From Desarmillaria ectypa (lineage: Eukaryota; Basidiomycota; Agaricomycetes; Agaricales; Physalacriaceae): a stretch of DNA of 64,000 nucleotides. Every line of letters begins with the position of its first letter. Within the stretch, counting starts at the first letter, position 1. The notes beneath the pieces were generated by a model that worked only from the letters and a program-made list of their open reading frames with translations, ran no database searches and was not told the origin of the DNA. Position numbers and translations under genes: made by a program. The stretch lies in assembly GCA_030407005.1 (NCBI GenBank), contig JAUDYN010000008.1, positions 930,001 through 994,000 on the forward strand. The letters run 5' to 3'. Shown here in pieces: positions 12,829 through 25,355 of the stretch.

Positions 12829-13097
12829 TCCATTAAGATAGACCCGCCACAATACTCGTCTCTAATTCTGTGCGCTGGCCGGGAGCCGGATTCCGCTTAA
12901 TCTAATGAAGGATACAAGGCAGCGGTGCTTCTGACTTCTGAGCCTGCATTCTACGATGAAGCCGCTGATGGAAATCAATATTATCCAACCTAGGCAAGTA
13001 GAAAGTTGAGACAATCTTCTTCAATTATAGACTATACAATACATACTATTGGCAGCCGAATTCTTTCAAGGCTCGTGCTGGTTCTTCTGCAGACGGA

Positions 13098-13121
13098 CCC
13101 TGCCAGTGCGTCAATACAGCG
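13098..13121 (+). repeat. 24-bp direct repeat, copy 2
   Basis: The exact second copy of 12805-12828. The sequence between the copies shows no coding signal and no obvious inverted ends. Confidence 0.85.
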
Positions 13122-14735
13122 ATATTAAAACATATATTGGTACGGCTATAAGACGGGATTTTCAGAGGGAAAGAAGGGAAAGGGCTGACATGATGGCTTA
13201 CCATACAGAATGCCAAGCCTAACAAGTATCATGGACGTGCCGCGACCCAAGTCGTGCTCTCCACTCAAGAGGCACGCCCGGAACCGCGACGGTGCAAGTA
13301 GGAAGCAGAAGACGAAGAACCAGCCGTGAAGAATAGAATCGATATCGGTGCCGCAAAAGACTAGAAAAATGAGGCTCATGATCTGCACCCGGTGTGCGCA
13401 TCCCTCGCAAGCAGCCCTTGGTTCTCTCCGTGAAACTGGGAAGATCATCCCGTACGAGAACGAGCATACGTTACAGGATCAGGAAGATCTGCAGGCCGGA
13501 ATCGGACTTTGAACCACCTTGTTCACTAGCCAGCACACAGCGGCAACCTCGAACGCCGCGTCCGGATATTAAAGAAACCTATGAAAGGTATTCTTCTTCC
13601 TTTTCTCGACTTGACCGCTAATCAATCAATCCATTTATCAGTTAGACTGGGATCGAATCGTTGGTGTCGTCATACGCAGTGGCGCTTTGGCCGCAGTACA
13701 GGGAAGGGATGCATGTAAGGGTAGGGAGAAAAGAGAAAGAAGGAAGGGGAAGGAGAAGAAGAAGTAAGGACGCGTAGCCATGGCACTGAAATTTTTTCCG
13801 AAAGTCAGTGAACGGGCCGGGATCCGAATGCGTCGGGAACCGGGCCGCATGTCCGTGACTCTCCATTACTGTCTAAAAGCTAAACTTAAAAAAACATAAC
13901 CGGTGTCATTGAGGGACGCCTCGAGGCAGTTGCTTTGTTTTTTTTTTTTCATTGTTTCTTTTTGAGTTGCTGAAAAAAAGTAGAAAATCTTTAAATACAT
14001 CTACAGCAATTAAGAAGTAAATGATAGCTCCTGTTTAATTCCTCGTCGGGCTCCCGCATTATTCGAGTTCACCGATCAAAGAGAACCACAACCCCGCCTC
14101 GACGTCGGGTCGGGCCTTTTACAAATTCTTCCCCTTGCCCTTCATGATTTCCAATTCACAGTGGAATCGATGCATCCACCTATTGCCAGTGTTCGCGTCC
14201 CAACGTAGTCTAGGCCATCCCAAATGAAATTTCAACCCGGTATGAATGGCAGTTTCCGTCAAACAACACAGGAACTCGAGAAAATGTTTTGCCTGTTGGT
14301 TTGAATTCATTGCTTTGGGGTTCGTGCGCGGCGCCGTTTAATGTTCCTGGTTGCACTCTGTTTGCTTCTTTCTCGAGATGTCAGGGATATGTGGCGTAGG
14401 ATAGAGAAAAAGATCTCTAGGACTTGGATAGATAGATAACAAAATTCCTTCCGACCAGGAACATTGAGGATTCTTTACAGCTCCTAATCCCCTAAGATAA
14501 GCCGGGTAAAGGAGTTATCCGCCGCCAAGTTGAACCTTTTCGCTACACTCGATGCGGTGGATTCAACAGTACTGTAGTACTTACAATTTTGTAGTAGAGA
14601 CAAGCGTCCGCGGGTAATTATAAGAATAAACTTGTAGTAATACTCGGTATACAACTGATGGTATTTAAATAAACAAGCAAAACAGAGACACGATCTACGG
14701 TAATATAATACGGTGGTGGTATAGGAATCAATCAA
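13122..14735. other. Non-coding interval, right part
   Basis: No gene recognised. Overlapping short frames of about 60-100 codons occur near 13146-13866 but lack motifs and a consistent exon structure. A run of T lies near 13938-13950. The right end is the 3' flank of the large homeodomain gene. Confidence 0.4.
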
Positions 14736-15818
14736 TCATTGGGGATCCGGGAAATAGTCCCTGTTATATGTGCCAGCATTAGAATACACGCCCTGATGAT
14801 GGCCTCCCCCCGTAAAAGGATTTGAGGAAGACATGGTGGCCGGGGCTGAGAGAGGGTTGGCGGGATAATACATGCCATTTTGTGCGGCGGAAAGGGAGAG
14901 GGAAGGTGAATGGTGCAAGGGGCCGGGTGAATGCGAGTGCGAGGGGTGGGATAGGGAATGTTGGCGGTAAAAGGGAACGGACTGCAGGGACATCGGGTGA
15001 TATAGCTGCAGGGAATCAGCAGTCGCAGGTAGAGAAGCGCGACGAGCACCCATGGAGGGTGGGAAGGGGGCTGTGGTCGTCGGACCTGACGAAGGCCGCG
15101 CCGGCGCCAGGATACGACGACGAGCATTGATCATCCAGTTGGATACCTGGCTCATCGACAAGCCAGTCGCATGGCATAGCTGCTTCTTCTCCTCTTCACT
15201 CGGATACGGATGATCTGAGTGACGATGGAGCCAAGCTTTGAGGAAATCTGTGGTCTCTTTTGGCAGCTTGCCGCGTTTTCGTTGGGGTCGCTCAACGGGT
15301 GGAGCACCATCTGGGCCCACTGACGGGTACGGTGGGTCGGCGGGAGGCAGAGTCGGGAGGGTAGGTGGGAGGGAATGAGAGGGATACGAGCGCTGCTGGC
15401 CAGATATACGCAGCATGGGCGTTGGGTACGACTGGTGACGCATAGAGTCATCATATTTGAGCTGGGGAGTCGTCGCGGTGCCGGGCGTCGACGACGGACG
15501 AACAATACCAGGCGAGTTGCTGTTCCAGTCACTTTCTGGGGAGAACGGTGAGATACCATTGCCACCATAGCCACTGTCGGCGGCATACGTCGTCGCGGTT
15601 TCCTCACTCGTTGGTGGGAAGGTGTAGCTGGCGAGGTTACTGGACGTGTACGACGGCCGTGGATAGGGCGCGTGTCGCCTACTCTCTGAGTGGAGTGTCG
15701 GAAGCGACGAGCGACGAAGCTCACGGGTGTCATCATTGAAGCCAGTAAAGATGCTAGGGAGCTGGACGCGGTCGTCGTCGAGGGTGGGCTTTTGTTCGTC
15801 GGTTGAAAGGTCTGCCAT
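14736..15818 (-). CDS. TALE-class homeodomain transcription factor
   Basis: A single-exon frame of 360 residues from ATG 15818, the first in-frame ATG (ctccATGg context). The open frame continues upstream only through a non-ATG Ser-rich stretch. A Ser/Pro/Thr-rich, probably disordered region fills residues 1-180. The homeodomain spans about 181-240, with the basic start RKRGKLPK, the TALE loop [10 protein letters not shown] and the third-helix core [10 protein letters not shown] Pro/Ser-rich tail with histidine patches follows. It is a predicted nuclear DNA-binding protein of the KN/PBX-like group, several members of which act in fungal development; which ones it resembles most cannot be told here. 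Unlike the paralogue at 8652-9383, there is no intron in the recognition helix. Confidence 0.87.
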   Translation of the reverse strand: MADLSTDEQKPTLDDDRVQLPSIFTGFNDDTRELRRSSLPTLHSESRRHAPYPRPSYTSSNLASYTFPPTSEETATTYAADSGYGGNGISPFSPESDWNSNSPGIVRPSSTPGTATTPQLKYDDSMRHQSYPTPMLRISGQQRSYPSHSLPPTLPTLPPADPPYPSVGPDGAPPVERPQRKRGKLPKETTDFLKAWLHRHSDHPYPSEEEKKQLCHATGLSMSQVSNWMINARRRILAPARPSSGPTTTAPFPPSMGARRASLPATADSLQLYHPMSLQSVPFYRQHSLSHPSHSHSPGPLHHSPSLSLSAAQNGMYYPANPLSAPATMSSSNPFTGGGHHQGVYSNAGTYNRDYFPDPQ

Positions 15819-16142
15819 GGAGCTGGGCGACGTGAGCAACGATGAGAATGATGATGAGGACGACGTAGAGGACTCACCGATAGTCAATGTGGACGGGGTC
15901 TTGAACAGGCAGCATCCGACGTCGTACTTGTTATACGACGATCAATCCGAACAGCAAACAAAATGAGCGTCCATCTCAGAGTCCCTCCTGTCCCAATTAA
16001 TACTCCAATTGCGCAGCCAAATCCAGTTAAATTAAAAATCGTTTCAGGAACCCCGAACCGAATCGGGCCAATTTCATAATACTTCTAAATCAGGCCCACA
16101 ACAAACAACCGAACCAGATCGTCCTCAGATCCATCGTAGATC
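15819..16142. other. Upstream region of the homeodomain gene
   Basis: About 320 bp between the homeodomain start and the 3' end of the septation scaffold gene, both on the minus strand. A possible GT donor sits at 15872-15873, so a non-coding 5' exon may exist here. Nothing else was seen. Confidence 0.4.
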
Positions 16143-19100
16143 TCAAACCGGTTTGCCCAGCGACCGGAGCACTCCCGACGCTTTTTCCCGCTCTTTCGCC
16201 GACACAGCCACCCCGTCCACAACCCGCACCCCCACACATCCCGCCATCACCAGTCCCCGGTATGCAAGTCGCCCGACGTATGACGAATCAGGTAGTCCCC
16301 GCCGGAATCCAGCGTCCAGCTCTGCCCACCCTTCCGCTGTGCCCTTTAGCAGTGGCGCATACCACCCCAATGTGCATGGGTTCATCCTGCAGTCCACTAC
16401 CTCCAGCTCCTCCATTCCCCGTAGCGTGCGTACGATCCCCCGTGTCGTTTCTAGCCGACATCCAACAACCGACAATCGCTTCACGCGTCGCAGACCACGT
16501 AATGGTTCGATGCTCTTCAGCTGGTTGTAGTTTAGGTTGATAATTCGCACATTGGGGACCATTTGTGCGAACGTCGTCGGCAGCTCCCGTATCGCGCAGC
16601 CAGCAATTTCAAGGTAATTCAAGTTGTAACATGCCTCGTCGGCAAACAACGACTTGGGCACCTTGTTTCCGCTGACGTACAGCCGCTTCACGTCCCGTAC
16701 ATCCCGCGTCGCCAGCACATACATCGCGTTTTGATTCCGAACGCTGAGCTTCTCCAGACGACAAAGTCGATCGAGTCCTCCCACCGTCTTCAGACAGTTG
16801 CCATCGAGATACAAGGTTCGCAGTGCAGCCAATCCCCCGACCTCTGCCTTCTTTATCCGGTTCCCGCTCGCACGAAGGATCCTCAATTTGGCAAGTCGAC
16901 CGATATCAAGCTCTGAAAGTTGGTTGTCCTCGACGTGGAGCACCACAAGCTGACTGAGCCTCTCAACCTGACGCAGCCCCTCAACCTGGTTCCCGCTCAG
17001 ATTCATCACCTCGAGCTTAGCCCAGTGTCCTATGTCTACAACACCGCGAAGGCAATTACCTGCTAGGCTCAGTTTGATAAGCTGCAGCTTTTCCAGCCCT
17101 TCCAGCGAAGCTATCCGGTTACCATCTGCCTTGAGTTCGCGTAGATTCCGTAGACACGAGAGTTCTAAAACTAACATCAGAAAAAATTCTCCGAAACGTC
17201 GTTGTGTAAAAGAACCTTACGTCTGAGAGAATCAAGCTCGTTCCCACACACATCCAAACTCTCCAGTGCCCCCAGATGTCCAAAACTGGTTAAACTTGTT
17301 AGCCGGTTGCCCGCAACTCCCAACGTTCGTACTCCCTTGGGTACACCGCTCAAGTACGTCAATGCATTCCCGTTCAGAGAACAGACGGAGAGACTAGGCA
17401 TTAGCTCGCATAGACGGGCAACACTCTCCAGTCCCCGTTCTTTGAGGTCAATACTCCGGACGGTCTCCCAATGGGGATGCCACGGCTCAACGTCCGTCAA
17501 TACCTGCACCAGCCGGTCATGAGCAACTCCAAACGAGCACTCCGTGAGGAAGGTTGCGTTAACGGAGGTGGCGGGTTTGAGAGTAGCCGGTGCTCTGAAA
17601 CTTAACGTTCCCTCACCCTTGGTTCTCACCCACGAAGTCGAACGGGGACTCTGGAGTGCAGCTTCCATCAGATCCGCGATTCTTTTGGTCCGGGTGCTCA
17701 TGCCAGGACTTAGACTCGAGTGGAAGCTTGATCCGAGCATATCAGACCCTGAAACAGTACTCTCACTGGGACTGACATTTCGACCCAACCCTCGTATCTG
17801 GCCGTCCCGTTTTCCGTCTGAGAAACTGACACTTCGTGGATGCATGGTGGTCTTGGTGACTGGTGTGCTCAAAGGTGTTGTGTAGTTGTAGCTCTTGAGT
17901 GCAGGCCTGACGGCTGGTTGCCCCGATGTGTCGGGATCCGGAGAAGACGGAGGGTTGTCCTCGACAACGACGGGGACGAGGGGAGGGTCGTCGTCTGCTG
18001 AATCCGTGGATATGTCTCCCGTCATCACGGCCACAACATCGTCAGTCTCGAAACTGGTGAGCCCTATCTCCTCTTCATCGTGTTCCTCCTCTGTGACGCG
18101 ACTGAGCTCGATGTTCGTTCTTCTCTCTTCTTGGTATTCCTCCTCGTCGCCATCCCTCAAGCTCTCAATGTCGCCAAACACGTCTGCACTGCTACTTTGT
18201 CCATCGCCCTGCTGGTCCTGCCTAACCCACCGCATCTGTCTGGGGTCATAGACCATATCTCCCATCCGCGCCGGCATCGCAACCTCCGTAGGCCGGATCG
18301 TCAGTAGCTGCTTCTTATCACTCGGTCCCGCATGCTTAACGTAGCTTCCAGCCGTAAGGGTCGAGACGGTTGTTGTCGAGGAGGATACTAGCCGGTTGAG
18401 GTCGTCGGACCGAAGCGAGGAATAAGGCGGTTGCGAAACTTGAAGATGCGCTACTCCCGCCGCTACTTCTTCCACGGCGGCTTCTCCTCTCTCTTTCGGA
18501 TTTGATTCGTAGCTTGCACTTGTCAATCTCGAGGTGGGTGGTTGAGATGGTGTACGTTCATCGTGATAATAGCTCGCCTCTACATCTGAGCTGCCCGAAA
18601 AGACGCGTTTCCCGGGTGCTTTATTGCTTTCCGGAGGGCTCTGAACGTTGTCGCGTATGGCAGCCATGAGGTTGGCAGCATCTTGGCGATATTTGGAGGA
18701 AGAGTAACCGGGACGGGCGACAGGGGCTGGTGAGGAGCGGTCGCTTTTGCCTATATGTAATGTAAAGAAAGAAAAGCGTGAAATGAACGAACACACACCA
18801 CCTGTTACTGTTGAGACGGTTGAGAAATCCCTGGCACTCCTGATCTGCTGCATAAGTTCTCGTGACTCGCCCAGATACTGCTTTCCATATATGCGGGGTC
18901 GCGATATCCTGATGTCCTCCTGCTCAGAGTAATCGCTGCGTGGGGAGAGCTTGACGCGTTTGGCCGACCTAAGGCGAGAGAACTCGTCTGAATCTACGTC
19001 TGCCGAATGCGACGGGGTAGGTTTAGATGAAGGAAATGATTGTGAAGGAGCAATAGAGTCGACAAGTGCCGATAGATGTTCGCGGGTATAAGTGTCGTAC

Positions 19101-19525
19101 TGGAAGTGAAATAGTTTGAGTGCGCCCGGAGTACGCATGGCAGTGGGCTGGGGTGGCGGATTTGGTGTAGATTGAAAGGCTGGTCGTGGGATAGGCACGG
19201 TGAATGTAAATCTGGCATTGTTAGGTAGGGTGGGTGGCACCAAGCTCGTTGTGGGCTGTGGCGGCGGCGAGGGCGGGTCAAACATGCGCTCAAGAGGCAA
19301 TGGTGAGAAGAAGTCTTTGACCCTTACCTTTCCCGGTGTACGGGCAGGCGGGAGGGCGTCGTGCACGACAAAAGTGCTGACAGAATAGATGTTGTCCTTA
19401 TTGGTAGCGGGAGTAGAAATGACGGTGGCGAGCGGGACGGTGAGGGATATCGAGCGGGTACAGTCGTCGCCCTCGTCGGGCCATTCATCGGCGAGCTCTG
19501 GCGTCTGCCATGCCGGCGCGGCCAT
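16143..19525 (-). CDS. Septation-network scaffold, Cdc11/Nud1-like leucine-rich repeat protein
   Basis: Three exons: 19525-18802, then 18750-17221 after an in-frame 51-nt intron (18751-18801), then 17170-16143 after a 50-nt intron (17171-17220). Together they give 1093 residues. ATG 19525 (MAAPAWQTPELADEWP) is chosen because the longer frame begins with TTG. The N-terminal two thirds are Ser/Thr/Pro-rich with acidic patches, probably disordered and phosphorylated. The C-terminal third is a run of leucine-rich repeats of the SDS22-like kind (LxxLxxLxLxxNxL) starting near residue 680. This architecture is that of the spindle-pole-body scaffold of the septation initiation or mitotic exit network, which recruits the Sid2/Mob1 branch and GTPase regulators. 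If the 51-nt intron is retained, 17 residues are added. The assignment rests on architecture and the N-terminal motif; another LRR scaffold is possible. Confidence 0.8.
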
Positions 19526-19906
19526 GTTCCTTTCGAGGTAGTCGACGTTCGTGTTCAACGAACGATATTGGCTGCACGTGATCGCGCTTTGGCTCTGTGT
19601 GCCTGCGGTCTCCGGCTTTGCCTTTTCAGGAAGACTCCGAGCTAGTTCGACGACGAAACTCCCGCCACTCCAGTGTTCTTAGAGGCGCGGTCATTTGACT
19701 TTCATGGGGTTTCCGATGTTTCAATTCGCTACTCCTTTCTTTTTTTTTTTTCGGATTCTACGCCCGTCTAGACTCTCGAGTCTATCGTTGTTGTGCACCA
19801 CGACCAGGGCACTGAGCACTTATTAGAGTCGTAGCCGCCTGCCTATCTGCAGCGTTGGCCGCCATTTTTTTCTTCCGCATGAAACGACTCCTACTGTGCC
19901 TTCAAA
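19526..19906. other. Upstream region of the scaffold gene
   Basis: Probably the promoter and leader of the minus-strand scaffold gene. It contains a T11 run near 19740. No gene was seen. Confidence 0.4.
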
Positions 19907-19927
19907 CCCCCCCCCCCCCCCCCCCCC
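19907..19927. repeat. Homopolymer C21
   Basis: Twenty-one consecutive C. One of three C/G runs of 21-23 nt in the window, all intergenic. It may be a real mononucleotide repeat or an assembly artefact. Confidence 0.9.
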
Positions 19928-22900
19928 AATTCAATTTCCGCCGATCACAATGATACTTTTAGCATCGAGGAATCCAAAAAGCATAGGAGTCTCGATGAGC
20001 GCTGGTGCTTATAACAATTCTATCTGTGAAAATTAACCCTGATGTGACTCTCCGAGATTGTTATCCCGTATTCATGCCGCTCTATTTTTTCCTCATACTT
20101 CTTCACCGTGATGCTCTCCGTGCCTTTATTCATCATGTAGCTCACCCGAAAGGCAGACGATAACATACCGCTGGACTGTTTCTGAACTACAATAATTTTT
20201 GTCTCAGTAGCACATCGGTTGCCTTGATTTCCGGACCTTCCGAGATGTCTGTCATCCAGTTTCTGGTAAGTATCTGCCCTTGAACTATACACCATACTCT
20301 GGTGAGGCCACACAAATTATAGGGATGATCTCAGCTCATCTCCGGCGGCTCAACGATTTTTTCGGTCCTCCTCGTTGCTATCGATGCCTCCAAACATCGG
20401 AGCTATCTCTTCCCAAAGCCATGATAACCAGCTGGTTCATTGGGCCCGTCCTCCTCCTCCGTCCAGATTTTAATATAACTCCAACCTCAGCTCTTCAATT
20501 CAGCGCTTTCTCTCTATGTTTTACGGGAGTGTACACAGGTTCTAGGGGATAATAAATACCGCCGGCATAGCTCAGTTCATTCCCGCTTTGATTCTGTTCA
20601 CTTCACCGCCGGCAGTCTCAATTAGGCGCCGCCATTCCTTCTCTTTTGAACCCTGCCCGAGGCTTCAGAGCGACTTGTTCTTGGAAGCTAACTCAGTTTG
20701 CCTCTCAAGTTCGAGTTCGAGTTCGTCCCCGTGTTTGACTGATGATGAGAGACCCTCACTCACTTCAGTGACAGCACTTCCGTAATCCGGAGGACTCGAC
20801 TTCTACTTTAGTAGTGTCGTCACTAATTAGTCCCTCCTCTTTGACATGTATTGTGATCCTGATGATCTTATATATGTTTATCAGGACTCTTGATGTTTCA
20901 GAAACGGAGAACGCAGCGTTCGAATAACACTCCGTTTTTCTGACGGTACCGCGAACCTAGAGTCGAGGCTGTGCGGAACCTTTCTTCTACCTTGCCCTCT
21001 CGCTCCAGTTTGTCCTGATTTATACACCAAAGTGGGTCGGTAGGTACCTTTGGATTTTGACTTGATGGTGATCCTCATGATTCGCTGCAGGGCGATCTGT
21101 CTCTACAAGTATGAGAGCTCGGTACACGTTCTCAAAACTAGAGTCAAAAGTACACAGTCCTTTCACTAGTGTCACGATGCAGTTATACTCCATCTCCTCT
21201 TATAATTTCGCCTTTGAGCTTCGCGCTCCTTCCTAGGTCTGCGGGTCCGTTTTCATCTCCATGATTTGACGGTGCATCATGATTTGTTTGGCATTTCTGG
21301 TTGCATGTAGTCCCCGCCCGTCAGACTTTACTCTTGCGGCAGTAGCTCCTTCTCATGTGCATTCTGACATATATTTTGATGGTAGTGGCCGTACTAGCAT
21401 CCTCGTCTACCGGGTACCAGCTAAGTCCGAATATCGCACCACAGTTGTGATATTGATCGTCGTCATCAAGCGCATAGGTGGATCTCCTTTCATGATCTAC
21501 GTGTACATTTGGCATATGTTGTGATGAAAGTGATTGTAGCAATCTGTTTCTCCAGGTTATCATTCCTTTCTACGTTTCAGAGCAACCAAAAATCTTCATT
21601 CGAGTTCTCTTGGCTTGGACTCTGTCACAAGAAAATATTGATCTTATGCTATTCAAAAATCTAATGCGATAGGCGCTTGCTGTCCAACACGATTAATCGA
21701 CGACGCTTATGACCGATCCACTTCCTTGTCTACCTATCCAAGGTATGCAGACCTAACTTTGGCTCTTGACCTGGACTTACTTTGATCCCATCAGAAATCC
21801 TTTCCTGGGACATCGATCAAATATCACACACTCCATCTCTTTTCTCGCCAACCATCTTACGTTCGAGAACAGGGCGATGCAGCCCTCAAACCCGCCACGT
21901 GATCGCGCGACCGACTTCCTACTGTTTTAGGAAAGGGCGGAGTTGATATAACATTCATAGCCGACTATATTAATGACAGATGTGAACTGTCAAGAGCATA
22001 GTTCGAGCTGGTTCGTTCCCCATGATCGCTGCATGTGCCTGTGAAAATCCCATTATACCTCGAACTCGTCCCCCCGCCCCTACGACGAGTTTAGGCAGGC
22101 AGGCTATTTCGGACTTTTGAAGGCAGATGAAATGGGGGCGATGCCTTATGGGTGTCGTCTCTGAGTCAGGTACATATGTTTATGGGGTATATCCTTGAAT
22201 CCTAAATAATTATCTTCGGAATTGAGGACGGTCCGATTATCCTAAAGGTCCTCGTCGAGTTATGGCTGTGAAACATCCGTACGGGACGCACAACCCAACT
22301 TAAAATCTCTTTAATTAAATCTCACATTAGCGTTTCCCGATCAGATAGAATCCGCTTCTGTAGCTCTAAGTCTACTTATCGACGCACACTCCCCGATACC
22401 ATGACAGAATCCCAAGCTTGGCATAGATCTCCAGCCAATTACAGCCTCATGCGCGACTTTGTCCCCGCGTAAAATGATGATTTACGACTCCACAGAGGCG
22501 ATTAATCACTACGGCATTCGAATTTCCACTTGAATTTCGTCATTCATCCAAGATCTTTGTCAATTTTTTTCGGGCTGAGCCGGTGGGGTTGGGGTTGGTG
22601 GTAAGTATCTCTGTGCACCCAGGGCTTTACTACGTGCTAAGTTCACTTTGACGTGTACAGTCGCTGACGATTATGGTTATCACCTTGGGTCAGGGTTCGA
22701 TGTCACAATTTGAACGATCCCGTCAAACCGGTGTTTACTCATTCAAGTTGGGTGGATACTAATAGTTCTCATAAGTTTATAGTTTGATGCGTCGATCCTG
22801 TTGGACATATTTACCACAGATTACCGTTGCAGAGATAAATGTCCGGATCGACAAGTATTGCCTGCTCCATTCTCGGTGAGGACCAACGTAGACGGTAACT

Positions 22901-25355
22901 GCGCGAGGGGGAGGCCACCGGGATATAACAGCCCATAGATACGGTAATACAATCAACGCATTCCAGACCTATGGGAGTGATTTCGAATGAATCTCCAAAG
23001 CGCCAACTTTGACTTTAATCAACCAGGGTTATTCTAATCACGGGCTCTCCATAAAGTGGGTCAGGTCTGGGCTTCCCAAACTCCAGTACCGACCTCGAGC
23101 AAACCTGTCAACCGCAACCGTGCGGTGAGGTCATGGCTGTTATGAAGTCCTATGTCTATCCTGCTCCCGGCCTCGGACGACCCGGCTCGCTGGTGAAAGT
23201 TTCTTCATCTAGTGGGTGCTTCGTACTCTGACCTTGTCTAGTGTCAGAGTCGAACCTAAAAATCTCCACGCCAGCACCCACTCGCGAGACTTCCCCCAAC
23301 TTTGCTCGGTACAGGTACTATTTTACCGTGGGACCAGGCATTACATCGAAACATTTACGAGGTGTTGCAACGTACATGTATCAATGTCGTACCTCTGCGG
23401 TTGGTAGGCAACGGTCCCGACTAGCACAATTCGCTTTCTGACATACTATATTGTTTCTCATGCATGTGGTCTATCGAGCATATTGCTTTTCTCTGATACT
23501 GTCAGCGGTGGCCCATCCTTCTCAGCCACCCATTTAAATCGTATTCCTATTTCAGCGAGTCACGGCGGAATGAAAGGAACAGGAACCACGTACTGATTCC
23601 GAAGTCCGGATTTCATGGGTTAGTATATCACTTACCTACAGAACGCAATCAACCCTCCCTCGTTCAGGTATGCTCTGCTATAGCCCCGAACTTCTAAGCC
23701 CTAATGAGTCAAACCACGGTTGCCACCGGAGCGTTCAATGCCGAACTCGTCTCACCCTGCAATTCCACAGTGCCTGATGATCCTGCCTGCCTTCTCTGGA
23801 CCAGGTGATGAAAATTCCATTCGATTTAGTTCCATCACCGCATGCTGGGGAGTTGGTCGGTGCAAGGTGGGTTCGAAAGAGCTTCTACATAGATTCAGGC
23901 TTTTGGCGATCATTTCCCAATCTGCTTCCGCAAGATTTCGTCAATATCTCGTCCCGGACCCGATAGTTCGCACCGTACCAGCTCGACGAAGCAACATGCC
24001 TTGCTGGAGAAATCAATCTTTTCTCGGTGTAGGTGATTAATTGAGAGAATGTCTCCACGATCAGTATTCCTCACGGTTAATCTCCTCATGTTTGCCAAGG
24101 GGTGCTAAGCAGAGGAATGGGATACGTGCGAATTCGAAGGTCCGATGTGCACCGGAGAGGTCCCAGGAGAGAAGTTAGTGCAAGTTTCTTCCATAGTCGC
24201 TTTATCTACTCAGCTTCTTGCGACTCTCGTCTCGACACTCTCCTAGATTTGCGTCATGGGAAAATAATAGGAATCGAGTCAGGGTCTTCTGATGTATTCC
24301 GTCTCCCAGTGTGCCTAGATTCCGAAGTTGCATCCGGTAACGGCGAGTTACGCTTTCGTGGGTCCCCGTTGGAACCCCGAACCACAGCTCGTTTGGAACA
24401 TTTCCGTCGAAGCACGGAGCCGTTAGTGAGTAGATAGATACATGGGCCCAGTACTGTATATTCAGTCATTCGATTCCAACATATCGCAAGCATGCTTCAC
24501 CTAGGGTTACAGGAAGTTCCCCTTTTCAAGCTAGCATTCTCATCATTAGAGCTACCGGCTCGCAGATATCACGCTACGTCTCCGCAGTTAAATATATAGT
24601 AGATTCCAAGGCGTCTGATGAAATGGACTGGTTCATTCTGGGAAGTCCTTGTGTAAATCCCACTCTAGCCGGCGGGGAGGAACGAGGAACGAGGGGAAAT
24701 GAGGAGGAAAAGAACCGCAATTACTTGCGTATGATCCGCCGCTGCACGGTGATTGGGTTTTCGCCAAGCTCACGGGCCAATGAGGGTCCGTCGGCTGTTA
24801 CTGAGTGCGACAAGGAATGTGTCGGTGCCTGGGATCAGGATCAGGGCGTGATAAGGACGATCCATAGTGGGCGCCTTGCTTGTGCGCGTTGAGCCTAGGT
24901 CCAGTTGCCGGACAAATGGTTTATCACAGGAAGTCTGCGATCATGAGGAAAGGTCCAAATACTCGTGGAGCTGAAAGTTATGTGGGATTGCTCTGCTAAT
25001 GGAACAAGGAGTAGATACAACTTTGATTTTGGATGCAATGGGATTATTATTACGCTATAGTAGTAGGGTGTTACGAGATATGTGCATGCATGAAAATTGA
25101 TGTGTTTGCGGAATGGTCCATGCTATGACTATTGAAAGAAAACTTTCGAGATGAGATATGCTGGTTACTGATGCTGATGCTGTTGATGGAGAACAAATAA
25201 TCAATGCTAGAAGTTGGTTTGAGGCAGTGCGGTCTACTGGTGTGCATGCTGAATAGGAAATCATCATCAGTTCCTGAAGCCTCGAACAGATTGATAAATT
25301 AAAAATTACCCACAGCTATGTTTGTTTGAGAAAACGGAGAGGTTGAGGTTCAAGA
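19928..25355. other. Gene desert of 5.4 kb
   Basis: Only unrelated short frames. There is a small triplicated gttcga string near 20708 and a Ser-rich frame at 20588-20785 that looks like chance. I see no domain, splice-consistent gene, tRNA or transposon end. A fast-evolving protein, a long non-coding RNA or a decayed element cannot be excluded. Confidence 0.4.

Noticed and set aside
24470..24500. A tRNA-like T-loop string (ttcgattcc)
   Set aside because: No matching acceptor, D or anticodon arms around it; the same short string turns up elsewhere by chance.
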